DNA of 64,000 nucleotides, taken from assembly GCF_037975245.1 (NCBI RefSeq), contig NC_092574.1, positions 22,571,713-22,635,712 of the forward strand, given 5' to 3'. Every line of letters starts with the position of its first letter. The stretch's first letter is position 1. A program made the position numbers and the translations under genes. Positions 1 to 14,280 of this stretch are shown piece by piece. Below the pieces are notes generated by a model. The model was not told the DNA's origin. It ran no database searches and saw only the letters and a program-made list of their open reading frames with translations. The stretch is from Apostichopus japonicus (lineage: Eukaryota > Echinodermata > Holothuroidea > Aspidochirotida > Stichopodidae).

Positions 1-186
1 CTATTCCTCTTCTTCTTCTTTTTCTTCATAAAAGCGAGGCCTTTTCTTCTGCTTGTCTGTCCGATCGTTCTCCAGCTCATGGCACCGACACGGTACCGCT
101 TTGGGCGCCAGACTGTCATCACAAGGCTCACCAAGAAAATGTGCGAAGCTCAAAAGGGAAATCATTTTCAGAAGCGAGAAAATCAC
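1..186 (-). CDS. Candidate C-terminal exon with acidic tail, unknown family
   Basis: A minus-strand open frame runs to a TAG at the very window edge and ends in a run of Glu residues (EEKEEEEE) preceded by a basic stretch (KQKKRPRF). The middle part has several cysteines (PCDDS, PCRCHE). From about position 135 down to 1 the third codon positions are clearly richer in G and C than the surrounding AT-rich DNA, which is the main reason to suspect a real exon. The nominal Met at 186 may not be the true start, because no clear acceptor was pinned down and an overlapping minus frame (128-316) is also open. I do not recognise the protein. It could equally be a chance frame in a locally GC-richer patch. 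Confidence 0.22.
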   Translation of the reverse strand: MIFSLLKMISLLSFAHFLGEPCDDSLAPKAVPCRCHELENDRTDKQKKRPRFYEEKEEEEE

Positions 187-269
187 CTGCTATATTCAAT
201 CTTTTCAATTTCCGACAGACGGCTGAGCAGGAGATGATGGGAGGGGAACACAATACAGCGATAAGCAAA

Positions 270-630
270 AGAAGAAAGATTTTCGATTCTATTATGGCTT
301 TGGTGACGAAAACCATGACAAAAGATTCACTGGTAATAATCAGTTTGATGACACATGTTCATTGACCTAATAATACAAGAACATTGTAGCATTTTTCTCA
401 TTTCGCCACACGTCATCATGACGTCATAGGCCTACATATAATAAGATAGAGAAGAATAAAAATGATTTGTCTGACTTGGGTGTAGAAAGCTATGACAGAC
501 GATTCACTTGTAGTAGTAGTAGTAGTAATAAGGTTTGGAGGACCGTGTCCATTACGTTCATTGGCTTGCCGTGATACTAACACGTTGTAATCTTCCTCGT
601 TACGTCACACGTCTTGATGACGTCATACAT
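270..630. repeat. Diverged tandem duplication with two CRE palindromes
   Basis: Two segments, about 270-431 and 450-630, align in order: both read AGAAGAA..., then ...ATGACA..GATTCACT..., then a variable part, then CACACGTC-TGACGTCAT. The second copy contains a (GTA)n run near 506-519 absent from the first. The 8-bp palindrome TGACGTCA, the consensus CREB/ATF site, is intact in both copies (419-426 and 618-625) although the DNA between has diverged. This is seen directly; a regulatory role is inference. Confidence 0.5.
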
Positions 631-2359
631 TTTCACAGTGATGTCCCTGTAATGTTGACCACTACTTGAACAGATTTTCCTACAGATATAGTCCGCTACA
701 GATCCTGCTTAGAGAAACACATCTTCATTGCTGACAATATGAAAAGCTAGCACGTTCCATACCCGTAACTACTTCTTTTCGTTTGAAGCTTAAGCCCTGA
801 CCTGTTATGGTGATATATAGAGATATGCGTGACCTAATATTTACAATGATTTTTCCATGAAGTAGGTCGACAAATATTTTATACGACTGTCCACAGGTCA
901 AATATAGGCTTTCCGATAGACTTTTGTTTTCATCTAAGTGAAGTTAACAACCCCCTAATGAGTCCATAAAGTGATAGTAATTTACAAGCTCTAACGGTAT
1001 AGTTTGTTGTTGATACAGTTGTTGATACAGTTCTCGTTAAATAATTGTCTTTGGAAGTTAGTGTACCTCGCAATTTTTGACGTTTATGTAATCAAACAAA
1101 ATAAATAAATCATATTACTGTGAACTAAAGTGACCTCTGTTTAGACTTGATACTGAAATAAAATCAATATAAAGAGACTAATCGGTGTATACGCTGGTAT
1201 ACCGTAGTGTGCTATATTCACGTTTGAAAAATATAGAAGAGGTTGTTGCAACTATTCGTTCTTATTGTTGTTGTTAACGTTTTGAGATATTTTACAGATT
1301 TCATTAATCGATAGACAATCAGTATGTCTGTCTATCAAGCCGTGGCATCTATCGCAATGAAAATTTTAGGTATAGAAGCAATGCAGGATAAATGCGCATC
1401 CCATTATGTATCATTTCTTAACAGGTAAACAGAGAATCAAAATTTGCATAATTACATAATGCTATAGCGAAAGGTCCAATATATTGTTGATGGGATTATA
1501 TTCCCCACATGAGTGTAGCAAGGTGTTCATCGAATGGCACTCATCGTGAACGGATTTCTTAGTCGGTTTGGCATTTACTTCCAAAGCGATACCGAGGACC
1601 ACTCAATATTATATGACATCCATCAAACTTTGAAACTGCCTCCTATACAATCTTTCACCACAAGTCAAGTTCATAAGCGAATAATTTAAAACACCAATTC
1701 AATTCTCAACGTTTCGTCGCCAAATGTGAAAGGTAACTGAAGACAACTTGAGTTCCACCCTATTTGCTATATACGGAATAGTTACCCCCAAAAATGTGCT
1801 GGAAGTGTGACTTCATAAGGAGTATAAAGAGGGTTCATCTACGACAGACATGCGAATAACTTGTTGTTCCGGGGCAGCATATAATCATACTTTTCTCTCG
1901 AAACCTTCAAAATTGTCTCGGAAATGCAGCTGTATTGGCCCGAGGTTCTCTTTACAGTTTATTAAAAACAAAATATGTCTGTGCTCCAGTATTCAACATG
2001 GTGGAGGCGATCATTAAGTTTTAACTTATCAATGAAAGTCGCTGACTTGTGATTTAATCTATCAATCTCTATCATAATGATGGTGCATTATTATGGTTTC
2101 GAATTACCAGCGGTAAAATAAAGTTAAGATCTTAACGGTTTTGAAAAGCAATCATGACGAATTTTGTGTAAGCAGTTGTTGTCCTTTATCCATCCCTCCT
2201 CAAAAATGTAAACCAAGCGGCTCGCCGATGTGCAAATACAGACCATTGCCATGGAAACTAATCTACATAGTAACAAGTTTCTATGATGATTTTGGATGGC
2301 GGTTATATGCCTATACATCGCTGCATTAATAATGTCTTTAACCTGAAATAGCAGCGAGG
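631..2359. other. AT-rich DNA without recognisable gene
   Basis: No coding segment is convincing here on either strand. The only local structure noticed is a short direct repeat of GTTGTTGATACA around 1008-1031. Confidence 0.4.
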
Positions 2360-2560
2360 CTATGGAGGGTAATTACCACGCGTTTTACGATCACCACCCA
2401 GGCGCTTCTTACGCGTGACGGGACCCATGAGAGTCGTTCCCCAGTGGTCCAGAAGTTTCAGTCCTCCATACGCTTGTCTACTGTACATGTTGTCCTTAAC
2501 GCAGTGACTGGATGCGGTGAAGGTTCGGGCGCCAACGGTCCGACGGGGACTGTAACTCAT
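2360..2560 (-). CDS. Candidate first coding exon, basic 66-residue frame
   Basis: A minus-strand frame from an ATG at 2560 to a TAG at 2360 encodes 66 residues beginning MSYSPRRTVGARTFTASSHC and ending in a basic segment (VTRKKRLGGDRKTRG). Third codon positions are strongly G/C-biased (TAC, CCC, GCC, ACC, CTG, GTC), in contrast to the flanking AT-rich DNA. An in-frame TGA lies 39 bases upstream of the ATG, so the Met could be the true start. A possible splice donor, G followed by GTAATT, lies close to the TAG, so the last residues may be intron. The Ser/Arg/Tyr-rich head vaguely recalls head domains of cytoskeletal proteins, but no family is recognised. Confidence 0.35.
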   Translation of the reverse strand: MSYSPRRTVGARTFTASSHCVKDNMYSRQAYGGLKLLDHWGTTLMGPVTRKKRLGGDRKTRGNYPP

Positions 2561-4510
2561 CGCGAACGTTTCACTTACCGCTTTAAAGAGAACCCATCAG
2601 TTCGACCGAATTCAATAAAAACACCACCGCATTATAGGGCCAAACCATTAAACCCGTTAAGTCAAGCCTCTGTGAAATTAATATTAAAGTATGTAACAAT
2701 ACGCGCAATGATATTCACGTATCGGTTAAAACGAGTTTTATATTGCGTTTACACGGTTCATGCTTATCGTAAACAAAAACAATAACCAAAATATATACTA
2801 AAAGTTGAGGGATCTCTTTTTTCGTTGGTTTTCGTTTTTAAGATGTGATACATATTGGGTCTTTAACCCTCATCTTATTATAGGAAGTCCTTAGAAATTT
2901 ATAGGTCAAAGGGCCTTAGTGACCACAGTTAAACAAACTATGTCAAATATACGACCATTTGGTCGTAAAATACCCTATACCGCTGTCCATGCATGAGAAT
3001 TGTTTCAAGTTTGTATATGATGGATAAAATACCTCATACCTTTTGAGAAGGTCGCATTCTGTATAAACATAACATTAACACAGACGTGGTTAAGAGAACC
3101 TGTTGCAAAAAACTGATATCAAAGCTCAAAAAAAAATGAAACTTTCCCTTTTCTGTTACATGTTTTTGTACTATTGTCAATATCATGGGCAAAACAGGGA
3201 TATAATTTTTTTTTTTAAAGAGTTGACGGTATTCCATATAAGGGGCTAAACTGAAGGGGCTAAACTATTTTCAGAATTTCTTAAATCACAGGTTTTTTCT
3301 TAAATTCTTCTTTACTATTTCTTTAAACTACGCTTTTACTTTTCTTAAATTCACACGTTGACCTGTTTTGATTAAATGCACACTGTACTATTTCTTAAAT
3401 TCACACTTTTTCCTCTTTTTTTTTAAATTCACAAAGTTAACACTAAAAGTCTGTGAATTTCAGAAAATTATTCAATCGGTCATTGTGATGTCATTTAAAC
3501 TTGAGTTCAAGTCTCCATTCCTGAACATAAAAACACTCAACAAAATCAGGGATAAATTTATTCCTTTATTGCATAACAGACAGCTATGCAAATAGCCAAA
3601 TTGATTAAGTGCAAAGATGTTTATAACAGTTTTTGTACACAGGTACCATACTATTTTTTTGAGAGACCAAAGTCAGGACCCTTCAAACCTGCTACAAAAA
3701 TAAAAAATAAACACTAAATTATTCCCTGGATATCTAAATTCAACTACATATTACGATAAAGCCAAAACAGTTACGCCGTCTAAGGGTGACGGCAAATGAA
3801 GGGTGCCTTCCTAAACTTACACAAAAAAAAAGGTGCCGGGGAAATAACGTCTCTCTACTGACACGGGGAAAAAAACAATACAAATATGTTTTTACTTATA
3901 TTTTCTAAATTATCAGAAATATCGAATCCTCTTTAAACGCTGTTCCACTGGCAATATAAATATACTACATGTGTATCGTGTGCGTAAATATAATCAAATG
4001 CACTCTCCTCTATACTCAAGGAGCTGGTAATAACAGCTCCTCGTTGTACCGACGCCACCATATCATATCCTTTCCCCGATGCTCAAGGGTATACATACGC
4101 ACCTATGTTATGGCTAACGCATATAATACATGACTTAGGTATGTAATTCATCATGCTTACAACAACCAAAAACCTTTTGCAATAAACTAGCAATACAAAT
4201 AGTATATGCCCTTGAATGCGTGTCAATTGTCTTGGAAGTCTTTTAACGAAACTGGATTTTGGCTTTTGATTCGCCGCCCGTACGTGGTTGCTTTGTACAC
4301 AGGTTATCAACCTTGCTTGTATGTTTGTGTTGTATCAGCACTGGGGCCGCCTTCTATATGCATTATTTAGCTGACATAATTAAATACCCTTCTGTCCTAT
4401 TTAAGGTTACAGACGGCGAAGTGTCTTTGCCCTTTTTCTTATATAGTTGTTTGCCTATTACTATCAGGCAGGGAACTATTGTAAACTATATAAGCAGAAA
4501 TATTCTTTGC

Positions 4511-4511
<1 letters not shown>
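2561..4511. other. AT-rich DNA; irregular TTTCTTAAATTCACA repeat
   Basis: No gene recognised. Between about 3270 and 3440 the motif TTTCTTAAATTCACA recurs about five times in full or partial form (near 3277, 3296, 3341, 3392 and 3420) at irregular spacing, suggesting an old, decayed minisatellite. The rest shows no structure I can support. Confidence 0.4.

Positions 4512-4545
<34 letters not shown>
4512..4545 (+). repeat. Poly(A) tract, 34 bases
   Basis: An uninterrupted run of 34 A. Such a tract can be the tail of an old retroposed copy inserted in plus orientation, but no recognisable LINE, SINE or processed gene body was found just upstream, and no target-site duplication was identified. 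Confidence 0.9.
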
Positions 4546-4546
<1 letters not shown>

Positions 4547-4865
4547 GATCAATAGGTGTCGTTACAATGAACGTTGGATAATGGAAGCTCACCCGTTCAC
4601 CTACTACTATTAGTTCAGTACCCTTTGCGGACCAAGTTGTACTTTTCAGGCTATTAGGTGACCTTTTAATCGGTTAATGATATATTTAGGGTAAGTAAAG
4701 TAAAATATAAACTATTTAAAGCATATCTCAACTTTGGAAGCTTTTCAATGGTTTTCACTATTTGCCCCCAAGAATACACTCGAATTAGCTGTTATTTTCA
4801 GTAATTGGTAAGGCCAAACCACCATATATGACCGCACCAGTTTGGGAGAAAAAATATTTAATGTA

Positions 4866-5790
4866 GTTGTTCATACTGTTGTCTTAATTGTTGTTTTCGC
4901 TGTTGGTGTATTAAGGTTGTCTTTGTTCATATTGTAATGTACATGTTGGTGTTGGTGTTGATGATGTTGTTCACGCTATTAATGCTGTTGTTGTCGTTGT
5001 TGATACTGTTTCCTTATTTGTTGTTGTTGTTGTTAAGGTTGTCTTTGTTCACCTTGTGTTATTCATGTTGTTGTTGTTGTTTTTGATGATGTTCTTGATG
5101 AGGTTGTTCACGCTGTTAATGCTGTTGTTGTCGTTGTTCATACTGTTATCTTAACTGTTGTTTTCGTTGATGGTATTGTTAAGATTGTCTTTGTTCATTT
5201 TTTATTATGTTGGTGTTGTTGTTGATGTTCTTCATGATGTTGTTCACGCTGTTAATGATGTTGTCGTTGTTCATACTGTTGTTTTCGTTGTTGTTGTTGT
5301 TAAGGTTGTCTTTGTTCATCTTGTGTTGTTCATGTTGGTATTGTTGTTGATGTTCTTGATGATATTGTTCACCTTGTTAATGCTGTAATTGTCGTTGTTC
5401 ATACTGTTGTCTTAATTGTTGTTTTCGTTTTTGGTGCTGTTCATGTTGCGTTGTTCATGTTGGTGTTGTTATTGTTATTGTTGTTGTTAATGTTCTTGAT
5501 GATGTTGTTCCCGCTGTTAATGTCGTTGTTCATACTGTTGTCTTAATTGTTGTTTTCGTTTTTGGTGTTGTTCATGTTGCGATGTTCATGTTGGTGTTGT
5601 TATTGTTATTGTTGTTGTTAATGTTCTTGATGATGTTGTTCCCGCTGTTAATGTCGTTGTTCATACTGTTGTCTTAATTTTTGTTTTCGTTGTTGGTGTT
5701 GTTGAGGTTGTCTGCTCATGTTGTGTTTTTCATTTTGGTGTTGTTCATGTAAGTGTTGCTGTTGATTTTCTTGTTGTTGATGTTCTTGCT
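4866..5790 (+). repeat. 131-bp GTT-rich minisatellite, about 7 copies
   Basis: The whole block is built from GTT/TTG/GTC triplets and looks like simple sequence, but it has a longer period. The landmark CATACTGTT (or GATACTGTT) occurs at 4872, 5002, 5139, 5272, 5400, 5531 and 5662, spacings of 130, 137, 133, 128, 131 and 131 bp. Later units (5400 onward) are the most alike, earlier ones more diverged. Open frames rich in Val and Leu across it (such as 5158-5388) are products of the low-complexity sequence. Confidence 0.85.
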
Positions 5791-8742
5791 AGAAACGACC
5801 TTTACTTTCTGATCATACAACTCTATGTCCAGGACGGATCTCTTTTCTAAAGAAGCCATTACGAATTCAAAATGTAACTGATGGCTTAAAACATCACGTC
5901 CAGCGATAGGGAATTTAACTCGAAAATATCACCTAGCCCCAAAAAGCATAAAATCCTTCAAAACTATATGATTATTCTGAAGAAAATTCCAAAACAGCAA
6001 TTCTCTCAACACAATTCTTATTCTCTCTTCTGGGAGCGTTACCCTCTGGTCCCCGGCGCCACCTACACGCCTAGCCATCCCTGCATGGCCCAGTGCTTAG
6101 GAGCTGAGAGAAAATATTGTTGAGGTGAATAAGTTGACTGACCAAGACATTGTTCGAGACAACTCCTTACATGACACATAAGGTTCGGCCTCAGCGAGGG
6201 CTGTCAGTGCTCGATTGAGGATGAACGTTGTTGATTCACAGATGTCATAAATGTATCCTTCCTGTGCAGTTTGAAATAACAATGTACATAAAAGGAACAC
6301 GTAACTCGGCAAAGTCTTAAGCCAAACCAGTGTTGAATGATACGTCTTGGAATGATACATGATGTAGCACGAAACAATCCTTAATTCGGCTCACTTGATC
6401 AGAAGCTCTGCTATGAACGTGATAAACTTGACTTCTAAATACTTTCGCCTTGTCAATGCTACTTATTACTTCGTTAGGATGATGGCCGTACGCGCGTGCT
6501 ATGGCGTCAGAGACTTAATTGTGGCGGTTTTAAAGTAGATTTTGTCATTGTAAGACATTGTTTTAAAAGATAGGACATTCCTACACTTCTAAGAAGGGGA
6601 ATGAAAAACCTTGGACGAGGCATCGAATAACCTGCTGCTCCAAAGGACTCAGCCAACTAGCTAAAAAAAGATGGAGGTTCCAGAAACGACCCATGGCATT
6701 GATTGGACGTATATATCTACCCCCATAGGTGTGAAAATCATTCACATCCATGCATCAGTTGAAGGAAAACGCCTGCTCTTATATTATACAGGGTACAATC
6801 TTATAAATTTACATTAGACAATGTACATTCATGGACCTTCAGGGCCAAGACACCCACACACACAAATCAGAGTAATGAATCTCGAGAGCGCTTGCTGCAC
6901 CACTGAACAATGTGTGAGTCCTGCCTGACTCCACCCCGACCTCCCCTACTCCTCCGATCTCCTATCTGTGTCGGGGATTTGGAACTTGCCCAAAACTAGA
7001 AGTTGGCTGTCTTTCTCTGTAGCTAAAGTATTTTCACTCCGGTGCAAGTTGTGGTCAGCAATGATAATGCAAAGCATGTTCTTTATTTTATGTAGCGCAG
7101 CCTTCATGCTTCCACGTTCATGTGTTACCGCGGATTTATTTTTTTTTTGGGGGGGGGGGGTGGTGCTTCAAGTATACATACCAAACTTATGTATGTGATT
7201 TGCCTCGCTATGTTATAGGGGAGGGGAGTAGGACGGTTATGTAAAACCAATTACTAATAACCTGTCTCTCTCTCTCTCTTTGTCTACCTTTTCTGATAGT
7301 TCAATATTGTGGTCTTCTCAGGGGTACCAGGCCCTATATTATACATTAATCCTTCGTGTTGACTTGTTTTTGATTTAACAAACTGCTTCGTGGGTTCGTC
7401 ACTCGTCTAAAATGTTTGCAACCTGTGTTGACTGGCTTTGAACTTCGCCTTTGCAGTCCATGCCCTAGAGTACCCTTTGCTAGCAGTCAGGATTGGTTAG
7501 TTCCTATAATATTTATGTTCTGTCTTCACCATCGGAGTAAAATGGCGGAACGGCGGAGTGCCTCGATTTGGGTGGCAGCAACACTGGTTTCTTATTAAGA
7601 CGTCAACTCCTTTTTTTTTCTTTTTTTTTGATCTGGCAGTCCCGTTTTTTTCTTATTCCCAAACCAATCGAAATTTGTTTTCAACCAATCAAGCAGAGTT
7701 GACAGGCGGAATTGAGGGGAGAAACAAGGAAACAAAATACTGGTTGAATGTAATCATAGCGTAACAACCGATTTAAAGATATATATATATATTTATATAT
7801 ATATATATGGAGAAGAAAGACGACAGAAGCTTTATAATTCAGATCACTTAACGACAACAAAGATAGAAAAAAGAGGTCAATGATTGAACTTAAAAAGTAA
7901 AGAGAGAAAAAAAGAAGTAACAAACCGCCTGCGATTTTAAATTAATTTACAGCTTGCTAGAAACACCCGAAGTAAAGGTGAACGGGGATGATAAACGCTG
8001 GAGAAGACAGAAAGGCACTGGTAACTAAGGAAACGAATATTAACGGTTGTTAGGGACTGTTGTCAGGGTGAAAGTTGAACTTTGACCCAAAAGTAGAACG
8101 TTTTCTCTTCTTTTATTTTCTTTCTTTCTTTTTATTTTATTTTATTTCCTTGTCTTTGGTAAACGATTCCACAAGGTCATGGGGGTATATTTATTTTTGA
8201 TATGAGCAATGAGAACTGTTGCACGTGATAAGAAATATAAGATGTTATCGTGTTATGAATGTTTTTTTACAAGACGATATATCTCATAGAAATATCACAT
8301 TACCCCCCCCCCTCTTCCCTCCCTCCCTCCAACCCCCCCCCTCTCTCTCTCTCTCTCTCTGAACATCCCTCAAACTTAATATTGATTCAACGTAAATGAA
8401 TGAGGTCGCGCGAGGTGTCCATCTACAAAGTGTTATTCGAATAATAAGAAAACATTGATTTAAAGTATTAGATTTAGACAAGGAGTTTGACAAAATATAA
8501 TAATATTAATATCAAGGCACAACTCAAGAAAGAATGAACGAACGACTAGATAGAAAACGGACACTCCCCTGGATAAATTCAAAACCGCTTTGGCTGTTAA
8601 AGTATTAAATTATATAGATTACGTGTCAATCAATTGGTTTGTATCCGTTCAGCGCTCACTATATACAATTTGACATTTGAGTTATCCCATGCAACTTTAA
8701 GACTCCATGACGCGGGCATATTGTTAGTATCATTCCTTGTAG
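5791..8742. other. AT-rich DNA with simple-sequence tracts and one exon candidate
   Basis: Contains the minus-strand exon candidate listed separately at 6097-6360. Otherwise simple tracts dominate: a 12-base G run at 7149-7160, CT runs near 7264-7280 and 8341-8360, an AT run with one interruption near 7780-7809, a TTTC/TTTTA run near 8110-8150, and C runs at 8303-8312 and 8333-8341. Confidence 0.5.
6097..6360 (-). CDS. Candidate exon, unknown product
   Basis: The minus strand is open for 87 codons. Inside it a CAG, preceded by a moderately T-rich stretch, precedes a segment beginning EGYIYDICESTTFILNRALT. This part has protein-like composition and could end at an internal GTAAGG donor or at the TAA at 6097. 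The opposite strand is also open over part of the same DNA (from about 6111, beginning ELRENIVEVNKLTDQDIV after an AG), so strand assignment is uncertain. No family recognised. Confidence 0.18.
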   Translation of the reverse strand: MYHSKTYHSTLVWLKTLPSYVFLLCTLLFQTAQEGYIYDICESTTFILNRALTALAEAEPYVSCKELSRTMSWSVNLFTSTIFSLSS

Positions 8743-8892
8743 GATACGCATTCAGTGCAGCTACAGGCTCTGGGGAGCTTTAACGCTGATGTATCAATGG
8801 CGAAACCTACCCCGGTGATGTTCCACTTCACGGAACTCGAAAATGGAAACCGCCCTCTCTTGGGACAACTTTTTATTTACGAAGAGCGCTGA
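8743..8892 (+). CDS. Candidate terminal exon, 49 codons, unknown family
   Basis: A plausible acceptor (CATTCCTTGTAG) is followed directly by 49 sense codons and a TGA at 8890-8892. The frame begins DTHSVQLQALGSFNADVS and continues through an internal Met-Ala-Lys-Pro to end GQLFIYEER. Codon choice is mixed and GC-rich compared with the flanks, and the residue composition is typical of a folded protein. It could instead be a short stand-alone ORF of 31 codons starting at that internal ATG. No AATAAA signal was seen nearby and the sequence is not recognised. Confidence 0.28.
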   Translation, partial: DTHSVQLQALGSFNADVSMAKPTPVMFHFTELENGNRPLLGQLFIYEER

Positions 8893-12182
<3,290 letters not shown>

Positions 12183-12305
12183 ATAGTGAAAACTACAGGT
12201 CCCTGCTTTATAATATTGGTACAGAGCTGTATAGAGATTCCTTTGAAGTAGTACTATAGATTCCACAAGCTGTCCCGTCAAATCTACCTGTAGTAGTTTC
12301 ACTAT
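12183..12305. repeat. Short inverted repeat (possible stem-loop or tiny MITE)
   Basis: The left arm ATAGTGAAAACTACAGGT (12183-12200) is matched on the opposite strand by the right arm at 12286-12305, whose reverse complement reads ATAGTGAAACTACTACAGGT, differing mainly by two or three bases. The arms flank about 85 bp. No target-site duplication was identified. Confidence 0.5.
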
Positions 12306-12733
12306 TCCCGATTATTTTATTCCCTTGGAGACAACCCTAAAGGACCTGTAAATTGACGTGGCGTCAAACTCGTTCAAGTTATGGCCATGTAATTTCTCGA
12401 CTCAGACTGAATTTTATGAGTTAACCGTGGATGGATAAGAAACATGGGTGGACTCGAAAAAAAAATATATTATTCTCTGTTCAATATCAGGAAGACAAAA
12501 CAAAATACGGGATATCGATAGAACTTAAAGGAGTATACGGTACACCGAAATTTAAAACAAACGATCACAACTTGAAACAATAAAATGAATTAACCACGCA
12601 ATTATTGTTCCATGGCGATTATTGTGACAATGTAATTTATCAGTGTAACTCGATTAACAAATATTACTTCAACTGCTCAATGGAAATTTTTGATATTTGG
12701 AAATTGTTGTTATTTGTTGATATTTGGAGGTAC

Positions 12734-13172
12734 CAGGGTTGCCGGATTGGCGTCTTAAACGCCCCAAAATAACAAATTTGGCGTTTTTAAAATTTCACTG
12801 ACCAGAAGAACATGAAAGGATCCGGTCAAATAGCATTTTTGGCGTTTTTTTTAAATGGCATATACCAATTGAACAAGAAATGGCAACTGAAAATGTTTAA
12901 ATTTCCCAAGAACATTGATTTCAACCATTTAATGTTAGGCAGTCCGGCGTCTACGCGTCGGTTCAAACACTAGATTTTGCTTTTACCACGTCTCGCTTCC
13001 TACTGTTTAGCTTATAAAGACCCGCCTCAAATACAACGAATTGCAAACTTACATAATGTCTACCCATATAGGTCAATTGTTATAAAATAACAGCAATTTT
13101 GTATTTGTCGCATTTTGCACCCGATTTGGCCCCAATTTGGTAGGTTACGTCATAGATTAATTGGTAACCCTG
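12734..13172. mobile_element. Non-autonomous DNA transposon relic with CAGGGTTRCC ends
   Basis: The left end reads CAGGGTTGCCGG and the reverse complement of the right end reads CAGGGTTACCAA, giving an inverted terminal repeat of about 10 bases with one difference. Ends beginning CAGGG are common among hAT-type elements. The heptamer ATTTGGA follows the right end directly (13173-13179) and also occurs five bases before the left end (12722-12728); this may be a target duplication with a small insertion, or chance, because similar TATTTGG strings occur just upstream. The 439-bp body has no transposase frame. It contains GGCGTTTT-type direct repeats near 12780 and 12840. Confidence 0.55.
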
Positions 13173-14017
13173 ATTTGGATGGAATGCCACATATGTAACA
13201 CAAGTACATGTATAGAAGGAGATTTATCCAAGTTTTTTATCAATCGAATGGGGAAAAAAATCCCCGCTAATTTGACTTCATTCCCTCTTGTAATATCATT
13301 GCAACGTAAATCGTTTCCTTACTAGAGTAAACAATATGACAGTGTTATGTTAGTTTTATTAAACTGCCCCCCCCCCCCAAAAAAAAAAACAAGCTTAAAC
13401 GGTAGGCTAATACAGTTACATTAATACGTAATTAAGGTATTCATGTTTCGAATTAATCATGATACTGTTCAGTTTTTTAGTCTATGACCTTTACAAAGTA
13501 TCTCTGTTTCTATTGTTTGTTTGCTGTTATTTTATGTTAAACCCGTGATTGTCTTCAGTATGATGTAACTGTTTAAAACGTGAATTCTAGCATAGATTTA
13601 GTGAAATTCTACCATTAATATCCGCAGTGTGCGTTGTCACTATGACGTTATTTAATATATAATCACAGCAGCTGCATGACTGGATCATCCAGTTAGGGCA
13701 ACTTATTATAAACTACATTGTATATCATGCTTTCAAGCACTAGTATTGACAGCATGAGCAGTATGATGGTTTGCAACTGTGCATTATAGTGTCACTACGA
13801 CTGCTTCAAAGCATGATATGCGAGGACATTATAGAATGGTATATTAGCAATCACAAAATTGTCTCAACCCTCGAAAGGGTATATCCATAGGACATTTTCT
13901 TGTTTGTGAAGGATATATGCGTAGGAAGTGTGATCTTTTGTTGGAGGTAATGCACTTTTCTATAGGATATATCCTTAACATTTTGATGCCTAACTTTGGT
14001 CACAAAGGTGGACTGGA
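13173..14017. other. AT-rich DNA, no gene seen
   Basis: Holds a run of 12 C followed by about 11 A (13367-13389) and, near 13870-13980, three spaced occurrences of GGATATAT/GGTATATCC-like strings. Nothing coding is supported. Confidence 0.4.
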
Positions 14018-14041
14018 TGACGTCACTCATGACTATAAATA
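14018..14041 (+). promoter_or_regulatory. CRE/AP-1-like site next to a TATA-like box
   Basis: A perfect CREB/ATF palindrome TGACGTCA (14018-14025), overlapping TCACTCATGAC (AP-1-like), is followed nine bases later by TATAAATA (14034-14041). The spacing is compatible with a Pol II core promoter reading to the right, whose start site would fall near 14065-14070. The only downstream support is the exon candidate at 14176. Confidence 0.3.
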
Positions 14042-14175
14042 AACCGACTATGTGACCCGATCCCTGGCTGACCTATTGGCTTTTATACAACAGATCAATG
14101 TTCGCCTATCGATGACCCTATTCTCGAGTACGCCACCATACAATATATTTTTCCTCTGTCTCTTTCTCTCTACAG

Positions 14176-14280
14176 CTTGTCATTCAAATCGCCCCGGGAT
14201 TACCTGTATCAATATTGATGTTTGTTTTGCGAATGTCATCAGCGCCGATTTGGACAAACATTCGAAGCATCCCCCGTCGA
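14176..14280 (+). CDS. Candidate internal exon, cysteine-containing, possibly integrin-alpha-like
   Basis: A strong polypyrimidine tract ending TTTCTCTCTACAG precedes the segment, and a GTAATG donor follows at 14281. In the frame with split first and last codons (phase 1 at both ends, 105 bp) it reads CHSNRPGITCINIDVCFANV and then a His/Lys/Ser-rich part. The pattern I-T-C-I-N-x-x-x-C-F resembles the first disulfide region after the beta-propeller in integrin alpha chains, but the residues that follow do not fit well. A second frame is also open to a TAG. Treat the family suggestion as weak. Confidence 0.2.

Noticed and set aside
4259-4555. ORF ending in poly-Lys
   Set aside because: It reads through the 34-base poly(A) tract; no coding bias upstream.
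5158-5388. Val-rich ORF
   Set aside because: Low-complexity GTT repeat translation.
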